Source: CAWGOF01 sp963824225 (GTDB lineage: Bacteria > Acidobacteriota > Polarisedimenticolia > Polarisedimenticolales > Polarisedimenticolaceae). Taken from it: 64,000 nucleotides of DNA. Numbering within the stretch: position 1 is the first letter of the stretch; each line of letters begins with the position of its first letter. Positions 1 through 6,247 of this stretch are shown piece after piece. The notes beneath the pieces are model-generated. The model did not search any database, was not told the DNA's origin, and saw nothing but the letters and a program-made list of their open reading frames with translations. Position numbers and translations under genes: made by a program. The stretch lies in the NCBI GenBank assembly GCA_963824225.1, contig CAWGOF010000003.1, positions 1,860,001 to 1,924,000 of the forward strand. The letters run 5' to 3'.

Positions 1-127
1 GGGACCGCGGTCGACGAATACTTTTTCTCATCGAATGCGCGACTGTTGCAGCATCGCAACGATACGCAATCGTGGCACCAAGTCGCGTACCGTGTGGTGA
101 GCCGCCCGCCGGACGACATCGCGGGGG

Positions 128-157
128 TTGACACGTCCCACGGTGCGTGGCTCAATC
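128..157 (+). promoter_or_regulatory. Promoter of Cys-rich peptide copy 1
   Basis: A perfect TTGACA -35 box (128-133) is followed about 17-18 nt later by a weak AT-richer hexamer (CTCAAT/TCAATC, 151-157). The same TTGACA and spacer recur at 8529 before the second copy of the peptide gene, and this conservation supports a real promoter. The -10 assignment is uncertain. Confidence 0.55.
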
Positions 158-194
158 ATGTGTATCGGTTTCCGTTGCCCAGAGGAGGACTGGC

Positions 195-407
195 ATGCGA
201 AGAGCCATTGTGGGACTCGCGCTCGTGTTCGCGGCGGCGTTCGCCGTCGGACTTTCGTCCCAGCGCGCGGAAGCGAAGGGATTCGGGACCTGCACCTACC
301 GGTGCATCTGCAGCGTTCCGCATCGATGCTGCACGGTGAACGGTGTCACGACGTGCCAACCGGATCCCGACGGACCGCTGCAGTGTCCGCAAGTTTACGA
401 GTGCTGA
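195..407 (+). CDS. Secreted eight-cysteine peptide, copy 1
   Basis: A 70-residue precursor of a secreted mini-protein. ATG 195 is chosen because AGAGGAGG (181-188) lies 6 nt upstream. Residues 1-27 form a classical Sec signal (RR near the start, a hydrophobic Ala/Val/Leu run, cleavage after AEA). The mature part has eight cysteines (CTYRCIC, RCC, TTC, QC, EC), as expected for a disulfide-stabilised peptide. It is nearly identical to the peptide at 8595, most differences lying in the C-terminal third. No family is recognised. Bacteriocin-like, effector or structural roles are all possible, and secretion is the only part I would call likely. Confidence 0.8.
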   Translation: MRRAIVGLALVFAAAFAVGLSSQRAEAKGFGTCTYRCICSVPHRCCTVNGVTTCQPDPDGPLQCPQVYEC

Positions 408-420
408 TCGGCTGAGGGTG

Positions 421-448
421 CCGGGGGCTGTTGCGCGGCGGCTCCCGG
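421..448 (+). other. Conserved hairpin after peptide copy 1
   Basis: CCGGGGGCTG (421-430) pairs with CGGCTCCCGG (439-448) around an 8-nt loop, with two G-U pairs. The second copy (8818-8845) keeps the pairing although one arm base differs. There is no T-run after it, so an mRNA-stabilising or processing element is likelier than an intrinsic terminator. Confidence 0.5.
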
Positions 449-599
449 CTCCGTCGCGCCGAGCCTGTCGCCCGCGATGACGCGAACGCGAGGTACCGCC
501 ACCAGGGAAACGCCTTCGCCTACGTCAAGCACTCGCACGATCCCATTCGCATCCAGAACTGCGTCCTCGATTCGATCGTTCCCATCCGCATCAAGAGTG

Positions 600-757
600 A
601 CAGCGCCGACCGCGTCTCCGGATCCGGCGCTGCCCTCCGCCGCACCCTCAGCGACCTGAACCAGCCGATTCCTCGACTCCGTCCCACGATCCGTTCGACA
701 TCCCGTCCTCCCACTCGCGGCCTCCCGGCCGGCTCGAAGAAGAGGGAATTCCTCCAC
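600..757 (-). mobile_element. Remnant end of the four-gene transposon
   Basis: This stretch aligns, with an internal deletion, to 53520-53776, the 5' end of the transposase gene of the element at 50130-53776. Shared blocks include CGACCGCGTCTCCGG, the CATCCCGTCCTCCCACTCG region and GGGAATTCCTCCAC. Both copies lose similarity right after the same base (757 and 53776), which marks an element terminus. No coding capacity remains. It is a dead relic next to the decayed left peptide block. Confidence 0.65.
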
Positions 758-800
758 TCGTCCGGAGTGCGACCACCGAGGGACGAGTGTCGGAGACCCG

Positions 801-1030
801 TCATGATCGCGGGCGGCGCGCCGCGCGTGCGTCGTAGAGGCGGTGCAACAGGTCGAGGAGGACGGCCTCTTGAGAGCGGTGGTCGGATCGCAACAGTCGA
901 TTCGCCTGCATGTGGAGGAGGCTGGGGGCGATCTGGTCGAGCGAGACTGTCAGGCGTCCGTCGCGCTCCAGCCTCTTCAGCTCCTCCATGGTCGTCGCCC
1001 GCTCGGCGAATCGCGAGGAAGGCCGGCGCG
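801..1030 (-). pseudogene. Lantibiotic dehydratase C-terminal (SpaB_C) relic
   Basis: Minus-strand translation gives about 75 residues ending at a stop at 801. The core contains PSLLHMQANRLLRSDHRSQE followed by a Leu-rich helix. This resembles the extreme C-terminus of the SpaB_C / thiopeptide-type dehydratase domain, where an S-x-H-M-x-x-N-R-L motif is typical. Upstream residues (FAERATTMEELKRLERDG) fit the preceding helix, but the rest of the 300-residue domain and the large N-terminal dehydratase domain are missing. I read it as a fragment of a lost RiPP gene beside the present RiPP locus. The assignment rests on one motif. Confidence 0.45.
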
Positions 1031-1287
1031 AGGCAAGCTGGCGTCGGGTGCCTCAAGGTTACGCCATTCCAATCGAGCGTCGCAACGCCACCTTTCGGTC
1101 ACAGCGCAGGCGGCACCGGTCCTAAACGTAATCGGCCCTGCGACCGCGCATCTCCGTCCGACGATTTGGCGATGTCGGGGGCGCTCCTGAGGCACCCTTA
1201 CGCAAGCCGTCGTGGAATCCGGCCACGGCGGATCGTACCGAGGGATCAACGGCAACGTCCGTGACTCTTCGACCCCGGAGGTGCAAG

Positions 1288-2574
1288 ATGCACCACAAGC
1301 GATACACAGAACGCGGTTCGGCGCTCCTGATGGCCGTGTTCACACTCTTTCTCGTCAGCTCGAGCGGCTTGGGCCTGCTCTTACTGACTCACACGTCGAC
1401 GAGCATGGCCGGCAGCGATCGGTCGGCGAAGAATGCGTTCTACATGGCCGAGGCGGGCCAGGAGAACGGCCGGATGACGCTGTTTGGGACCAATGGGACC
1501 GGCACGTTCGACGACGACCTGGTTGGCGCGGCCGGAGCGAACGGGGTGCTCGACCTCGACCCGTCCGCACTCCGCGCCGTGCGCGACGCGGACGGTGACG
1601 TCGTCGGCTTCACCGGATTCGGTGATGACACGCCGCTGCGCGCCACCACGTCGCTGGGGGACGGTTGGTTCGCGGCTTTCCTGACCAACGACCCGGCCGA
1701 GGCCGGAGCTCTCGTCGACGGCAACGATCGCGTGCTGGTCACGGGCGTCGGCGCCGGTCGTAACGACTCGCTCGAGGTCGTGCAGGCGCTCCTCGTCCGC
1801 CAGTACCTCCCGCCCCTGCTTCCGCCGGCGCTGTTCACGATCGTCGGCCCCGACCCCACGTTCGATGGCGGCTCGAGCAACGACAAGCTGTACCGCGGGG
1901 ACGACTGCACGGATCCGGCCGTCGAGGTCCCGGTGGTCGGTGTGATCGGCAGTGCGGCCGAGACGGCGGCCGAGGCCGGCGTGGTCAAGCCAGACACCTA
2001 CGTCTCGGGAAGCGCCACGGGACTCGACACGGTCGACGACATCGGGTCGGGTATCGATCCGGAGTGGACCGACTGCTCCTATCTACACGACCTGGCCGAG
2101 AGTGTCCGCGACGCGGTCCAGCTCTCGGGCAACAGCTCCACGCCGAACTCGTCGCTCGGCACGCCGGGCTCGCCCAAGACCGTCTACATCGAGGGCGACT
2201 ACGTGATCAACGGCTCGTTCGAGGGCGGTGGCCTGCTGTGGGTCACAGGCACCTTGACCATGGATGGCCGCGCGAGCTGGTACGGAGCGATCTACGTCGT
2301 GGGCCGGGGGCTCTTCGTCCGGCAGGGCGGCGGCAGTGGCTTCACGGAGGGCGCGGTGTTCCTGGCCAACATCGCCGGGCCCGACGGGACGATGTGGACG
2401 GCCGACGACTGCACGGGCGAGGACGGAATCGACGGCACCGCGGACGACGGGATCGGCGCAGGCGCATTCCATAACAACGGCGGCGGCACGCACGGCAGCC
2501 GCTACTGCATCGACGCCATCCGCTCGACGTCGCCGCAACTGCCCTACAGCGTCGCCAGCTTCGTTCAGCGCTAG
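1288..2574 (+). CDS. PilX-like type IV pilus-associated protein
   Basis: 428 residues. ATG 1288 has GGAGG 6 nt upstream; an in-frame GTG at 1261 lacks such a site. Residues about 5-45 (ERGSALLMAVFTLFLVSSSG and the following hydrophobic stretch) resemble the PilX N-terminal domain, a type IV-like N-methylation/transmembrane segment, followed by the usual NAFYMAEAG motif. The remainder is a low-complexity Gly/Asp-rich extracellular region with a beta-helix-like part (YIEGDYVINGSFEGGGLLWV) seen in pilus-tip or minor-pilin adhesin-like proteins. It stands alone, with no other pil genes nearby. Confidence 0.7.
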   Translation: MHHKRYTERGSALLMAVFTLFLVSSSGLGLLLLTHTSTSMAGSDRSAKNAFYMAEAGQENGRMTLFGTNGTGTFDDDLVGAAGANGVLDLDPSALRAVRDADGDVVGFTGFGDDTPLRATTSLGDGWFAAFLTNDPAEAGALVDGNDRVLVTGVGAGRNDSLEVVQALLVRQYLPPLLPPALFTIVGPDPTFDGGSSNDKLYRGDDCTDPAVEVPVVGVIGSAAETAAEAGVVKPDTYVSGSATGLDTVDDIGSGIDPEWTDCSYLHDLAESVRDAVQLSGNSSTPNSSLGTPGSPKTVYIEGDYVINGSFEGGGLLWVTGTLTMDGRASWYGAIYVVGRGLFVRQGGGSGFTEGAVFLANIAGPDGTMWTADDCTGEDGIDGTADDGIGAGAFHNNGGGTHGSRYCIDAIRSTSPQLPYSVASFVQR

Positions 2575-2631
2575 GCGTCGAGCCCGGTTCCGCGGGTCGG
2601 CGGGCGGACCTCGGCGTACATTCACGGCCTC

Positions 2632-3324
2632 ATGAGCCGAATCCTCGAGCTTGGTAAATCACTCGTTCCAAGGCGCCTGCGCCTAGCCCTACATGAACAG
2701 CTTCGCCGGTTCGTGTTCAGACGGGCCATGAAGCGATTCTCGGCGCACCCGCAACGGGCGGATCCTGCCGTGCTAAGAGATTTGATCTATGGATGGGGAA
2801 ATGAGGTGTATTCGGGATCCGAGGAGTATCTGAGAGCCTGTCTGGAGGTCGGGTGGAAGGCGAAGGGTCCCATTCTCGAATGTGGCTCGGGATTGAGCAC
2901 CATCCTCTTGGGCACGGCGGCCAAGAGGACGAGCAACGTCGTGTACACACTGGAGCACGATGCGATGTGGGGTGAGAAGGTGAAGAGCTGCCTGCGCCGC
3001 TATCGCATCGATTCTGTGCGTATACACGTCGATGCGCTGCACGACTATGGCGAATTCTGTTGGTACACCCCCCCATCGGGTGGGATCCCACATGGCATCA
3101 GCGCGGTCATTTGCGACGGCCCTCCCGGTGACACTCGCGGTGGACGCGTCGGCCTCGTACCCGTCATGAAAAGCAGGCTCAGCGGGGACTGCGTCATCCT
3201 GCTGGACGACGCTTGCAGAGTCGAGGAGCAGGCCGCTCTGAGGCGCTGGGCCGCCGAGCTGGGCGCGCAATACCAGATCATCGGATCGGTGAGACCCTAT
3301 GCTCGACTGACGATGGCGCCGTAG
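2632..3324 (+). CDS. Class I SAM-dependent methyltransferase-like protein
   Basis: 230 residues. ILECGSGLSTILLG (about residues 80-93) matches the glycine-rich SAM-binding loop of Rossmann methyltransferases. VYTLEHDAMW supplies the acidic residue after beta-2, and AVICDGPPG and VILLDDA fit the later strands. The N-terminus is a basic amphipathic helix rather than a signal peptide. The gene converges on the ATP-grasp gene and overlaps its 3' end by 28 bp. The substrate is unknown, and a role in tailoring the adjacent RiPP is possible but unsupported by operon structure. Confidence 0.65.
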   Translation: MSRILELGKSLVPRRLRLALHEQLRRFVFRRAMKRFSAHPQRADPAVLRDLIYGWGNEVYSGSEEYLRACLEVGWKAKGPILECGSGLSTILLGTAAKRTSNVVYTLEHDAMWGEKVKSCLRRYRIDSVRIHVDALHDYGEFCWYTPPSGGIPHGISAVICDGPPGDTRGGRVGLVPVMKSRLSGDCVILLDDACRVEEQAALRRWAAELGAQYQIIGSVRPYARLTMAP

Positions 3325-4256
3325 CCCTGACTCGGAGCGGCCAGGGCGCGCGCCAGGCGGCCGAGCACATCGGTGCCCGAGCGGGTGTCGAAGCCGAGGA
3401 ACATCGGCGACGGGTTGAGCTCGAGCAACCGCCACGTTCCGTCCGCCGCGCGCTTCAGGTCGATGCCGCTGAAGCGGAGGTCGAGCGTTGCGGCGGCGCG
3501 CAGGCACAGGGCTTCCGTGTCGGGGTCGAGCGTGACGGGCTCGACCCGGTCCTCGCGCTGTCGGTAGTCGAGGGCTGCGGTCGTGATGCGATGCGCGGCC
3601 ACGATCGCGCCGTCGAGGACGAAGACCCGGCGATCCTCGCCCGGGAGGAGCTCCTGGAACGTCACCGGGGCGTTGGCGAGCGCGGCCAGGCGGCGCTCGT
3701 CGAGGTCTTCCTCGAGCAGCTCCTGCGTCGCTGCGCCGCCGGCGATCGGCTTGTAGGCGATGCGCCCGTGGCGGCGAGCGAAGGCGCGCACGGCGTCGGG
3801 GTCGTTCGTCCATAGCGTGTCGGGGACGGGCAGGCCCGCCCGCGCGAGGAGCGCCAGCTGGTACGGCTTGCGCGTCCGCTCGGAGGCGCCGAGGCGATTG
3901 TAGAGCGGGACCCCGTCCTCCTCCCAGCGCTGGAGGATCGAGATCAGCATCTCGGCCTTCTCGCGGAAGGTGACGAGCGTCGTGCGCCAGTCCTCCTCCA
4001 TCTCGCGCGAGACGTCGACGCCGAACGACAGCGCCGAGGTATGGGTGCTCCTCAGGTAGACCGAACGTGGGCGGCCGAGCGGAACGCCGTCGACCCGGAT
4101 GTCTTCCGGGGCCGTGCCGAGCGCGATCCGCGTGCGCTCGGGAAAGCGCAGGCTGTCGAGCACGACCGGTAGCGCGCCGAGCGCGACGAGCGCGTCAAGT
4201 AGCGCACGCACGTGCTCGTCCTCCGCCGAGCCGACGAGGACGACGCGGCCGCTCAT
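3297..4256 (-). CDS. ATP-grasp peptide ligase, candidate graspetide maturase
   Basis: 319 residues from the ATG at 4256, which overlaps the stop of the upstream VKOR gene in ATGA, indicating translational coupling. An N-terminal pre-ATP-grasp Rossmann-like domain (1-120) is followed by the RimK/MvdD-type ATP-grasp fold. AYKPIAGGA (Lys169) is in the ATP-binding strand, TFQELLPGEDRRVF (Gln201-Glu202) binds the adenine, and Asp266 (SGIDLKR), Glu279 and Asn281 (LLELNPSP) bind metal. Enzymes of this family activate carboxylates as acyl-phosphates, and relatives in microviridin and plesiocin pathways make side-chain ester or amide crosslinks. Context (GG-leader precursor with a TT-x4-EE core) makes macrocyclisation the likeliest role. 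Confidence 0.75.
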   Translation of the reverse strand: MSGRVVLVGSAEDEHVRALLDALVALGALPVVLDSLRFPERTRIALGTAPEDIRVDGVPLGRPRSVYLRSTHTSALSFGVDVSREMEEDWRTTLVTFREKAEMLISILQRWEEDGVPLYNRLGASERTRKPYQLALLARAGLPVPDTLWTNDPDAVRAFARRHGRIAYKPIAGGAATQELLEEDLDERRLAALANAPVTFQELLPGEDRRVFVLDGAIVAAHRITTAALDYRQREDRVEPVTLDPDTEALCLRAAATLDLRFSGIDLKRAADGTWRLLELNPSPMFLGFDTRSGTDVLGRLARALAAPSQGYGAIVSRA

Positions 4257-5854
4257 GGTGCGGGAAACGGCTCGAGCTCGAGGACCTCCGCGAGCACTGC
4301 CGGATGGCGCGCCAGGAGCAGATCGAGCTTCTCGACCGGGGCATCCCACAGCCTTCCGTTCAGCAGAACGGTCGGCGTGCCGCGTCCGAGGCGCCGGCTC
4401 GCGCGATCGGCAGCGGCGACCGCGGCGCGGGCCTCGGCCAGGGCTTCATCGAACGGCGTCGCCGGCGGGAGGAACGCCGCCACGACGCTCCGCGCTCCCG
4501 CGCGCGCGGCGTCGAGCCTGTGCCACGGATCCCGCTCGACGATCTCGAGCACGCGCACGAGCTGCTCCGCCCCGGCGACGATGCCGATGCACGAGAGCGC
4601 GACGCACAGCTCGCGGTCCTCGCTCCGCGCACGGTCGCGCGTCGGGAGGTGGAGCGCGGCGTGCACCGCGCCCACGTGGCGCAAGACGAGCGCCTCGAGC
4701 TCGCGCAGGACGGGGGGACAGCCTGGACAGGTCGGATGGACGAAGACGTCGAGCCGGAAGGTCGTCGTGGCCCGGCCGAGGACGATCGCGGAACGCAGCG
4801 GCTCGGCCGGCGCCGGCCCGCGCCCGGCTAGCTCGGCGAGCGCGCCCCAGGGCGTCGAGCCGATCCAGCGCAGGCGCGCGCGATGGCTGCGGTTCTCGAT
4901 CGCCAGCTCGAGGTACGGAACGACGAGGCCGAGCATCGCCGCGAGGAGGAGCCCGTGCACGGCGGCGATGGTCGCGAGGCCGGCAGGCTCGATCTCGCTC
5001 ACGCGGTCGAGGCCGAGCGCAGCTCCGCCGAGGATCGCGGCGTGGGCCGTCATGCACAGCAGGCAGATCCTCCGGAGCGGCCAGATCTGCAGGACGACGA
5101 GCACCACGCTGATCGGGGCCACCGCGAGGAGGGCGAGCGCGAGCCAGTCGAAGGCCCGAGTGCCGAAGCCGGCCAGGCCGATCGAGGCGAGAAAGAAAGC
5201 GAGCCCCCAGGAGGCGAGCTCGATCCCGCCGATCCGCGCGTAGCGCGAGTGAAGCACGCTCTGGCAGTCGGTCAGCCGGCCCTCGCGGCAGAGCATGCCC
5301 GCGAGAACCGGCGTCGCGGAGTCGACCCCGGAGCGGCGGCTCGCGAAGAACAGCATCGCGCTCGCGACGCTGCCGGCGACGAGCAGCGCGAGCGTCCCGA
5401 GCGCGCCCCAGCCCTCGCGCGCCGCTGCGGCGATGGCGAAGGCGACGGCGCCGGTCGCGACGACCAGGCGCGCCGCTGCGGCAGCGTCGATCCGTCGCGG
5501 TAAGCGGCGTGCGGGCCGGGGCGCCGCCGTCGCGCGACCGGCGAGCTGCACGACGACGCCGGTCCACGCCCCGCGGAACTCCTCGGGCGCGAGACGATGC
5601 GTCTGTCGCCGCGCCGGGTTCTCCAGAACGACGTCTTCGTCGTGGCGCTCGACGAGGAGCGCGAACGCGCCCTCGCCGCGTGCAGGATCCTGGAGGTGCA
5701 CGATCGCCGGGAGCGTCACGCGCGCGAGGTCGTCGAGGTCGGCACGAAACGCGCGGGCCTCGAGCCCCACCGTGCCGGCGACGTCGACGAGCGCGAGCAG
5801 CGTGCCGCGGTCCGGGTGCAGCTCGAAGCGCTCGAGCACCGCCTGCGGATCCAA
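4253..5854 (-). CDS. C39-like / VKOR / thioredoxin fusion oxidoreductase
   Basis: 533 residues if translation begins at TTG 5854. Residues 20-105 look like a C39 peptidase-like fold (LPAIVHL, FALLVER, VVLENP, WTGVVVQL) lacking the catalytic His. The frame continues upstream without a stop and reads GAGPADALLGAARRL, matching the C39 CGPA region with Cys replaced, so the true start may be an unusual codon before 5900. Residues 125-315 are a membrane VKOR domain with loop cysteines C189 and C197 and the CLLC pair (264-267). Residues 355-533 are a DsbA/thioredoxin domain with CPGC (376-379) and cis-Pro GTPT (492-495). This is a complete disulfide-forming machine: VKOR reoxidises the thioredoxin domain using quinone. 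It lies downstream of the precursor terminator and is coupled to the ATP-grasp gene. Confidence 0.8.
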   Translation of the reverse strand: MDPQAVLERFELHPDRGTLLALVDVAGTVGLEARAFRADLDDLARVTLPAIVHLQDPARGEGAFALLVERHDEDVVLENPARRQTHRLAPEEFRGAWTGVVVQLAGRATAAPRPARRLPRRIDAAAAARLVVATGAVAFAIAAAAREGWGALGTLALLVAGSVASAMLFFASRRSGVDSATPVLAGMLCREGRLTDCQSVLHSRYARIGGIELASWGLAFFLASIGLAGFGTRAFDWLALALLAVAPISVVLVVLQIWPLRRICLLCMTAHAAILGGAALGLDRVSEIEPAGLATIAAVHGLLLAAMLGLVVPYLELAIENRSHRARLRWIGSTPWGALAELAGRGPAPAEPLRSAIVLGRATTTFRLDVFVHPTCPGCPPVLRELEALVLRHVGAVHAALHLPTRDRARSEDRELCVALSCIGIVAGAEQLVRVLEIVERDPWHRLDAARAGARSVVAAFLPPATPFDEALAEARAAVAAADRASRRLGRGTPTVLLNGRLWDAPVEKLDLLLARHPAVLAEVLELEPFPAP

Positions 5855-5921
5855 GGACAGCCGCAGCCGGCGTGCGGCTCCGAGCAGCGCGTCGGCCGGG
5901 CCGGCGCCGAGAAACGGCTCC

Positions 5922-5955
5922 GAAACAGAACCGGCCCCGCGCTGGCGGGGCCGGT
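5922..5955 (-). terminator. Intrinsic terminator after RiPP precursor
   Basis: ACCGGCCCCGC (5930-5940) and GCGGGGCCGGT (5945-5955) form a perfect 11-bp stem with a 4-nt loop. On the minus strand it is followed by TCTGTTT. It lies 30 bp past the precursor stop and before the VKOR gene. Partial readthrough would give much precursor and little enzyme, the usual stoichiometry in RiPP loci. Confidence 0.8.
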
Positions 5956-5984
5956 CTACTTTCGATTCGGGGCGCGTGGTGCGC

Positions 5985-6122
5985 CTACTCGATGGGACAG
6001 CAAGGATCGCACCGGGGGCTCTCCTCGCAACAGGCCAGGGTCGTGATCTGAGGGCAACCTGGCCGCGGCGGCTTGGCGCCGCCCTTGACTTCCTTGAGCT
6101 CCTTGACGAACAGCTCGCGCAT
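5985..6122 (-). CDS. Double-glycine-leader, Cys-rich graspetide-like precursor
   Basis: 45 residues; ATG at 6122 with a perfect AAGGAGG (6136-6130) 7 nt upstream. The leader MRELFVKELKEVKGG matches the LxxxELxxVxGG double-glycine type cut by C39 peptidases. Cleavage after Gly15 would free a 30-residue core. The core holds six cysteines (C23, C31, C32, C38, C41, C42; C-x7-CC-x5-C-x2-CC), Thr27-Thr28 and Glu33-Glu34, giving TTLACCEE. That is exactly the TT-x4-EE motif crosslinked by ATP-grasp enzymes in plesiocin-type graspetides. The neighbouring exporter, ATP-grasp ligase and VKOR-thioredoxin supply the expected cleavage/export, ester/amide crosslinking and disulfide steps. The microviridin PFFARFL leader motif is absent. 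Confidence 0.85.
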   Translation of the reverse strand: MRELFVKELKEVKGGAKPPRPGCPQITTLACCEESPRCDPCCPIE

Positions 6123-6219
6123 AAGCTGGCCTCCTTGGTGTTGCCGACGCCGCCCGAGGATGGACCGTGTATTCCGCTGCCGAACGCGGACAGTCCGGAC
6201 GTTGTCGAGTTACGCAGTC

Positions 6220-6247
6220 AGTATACAAGCCTCTCCGGAGCGGTCAA
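6220..6247 (-). promoter_or_regulatory. Internal promoter for the RiPP precursor
   Basis: On the minus strand TTGACC (6247-6242), a 16-nt spacer and TATACT (6225-6220) form a strong sigma70-type promoter. The -35 box contains the stop codon of the exporter gene. With the terminator at 5922-5955 it makes the precursor a self-contained transcription unit. Confidence 0.7.

Larger units (their letters stand above)
122..494 (+). repeat. Left copy of duplicated peptide-TlpA block
   Basis: This block aligns with 8523-8886 from just before the TTGACA box, through the whole Cys-rich peptide gene and a conserved hairpin, to the first five codons of the downstream thioredoxin gene (ATGACGCG at 478 and at 8870). 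Beyond about 494 the left copy diverges, so it has lost its thioredoxin gene. The pair is a diverged direct repeat bracketing the RiPP locus. Confidence 0.8.

Noticed and set aside
1..339. Open plus-strand frame from the window edge to 339
   Set aside because: It runs through the TTGACA promoter and the signal-peptide region of the 195-407 gene in another frame, and no motif was recognised. It may be the tail of an upstream gene, but I cannot support it.
431..1264. Long plus-strand frame between the first peptide and the PilX-like gene
   Set aside because: Crosses a transposon remnant and a dehydratase relic that read on the other strand; Arg/Pro-biased composition.
5956..6228. 90-codon minus-strand frame covering the RiPP precursor
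   Set aside because: Different frame from the precursor, no RBS at its start and no leader motif. The 45-codon frame has the RBS, leader, core and terminator.
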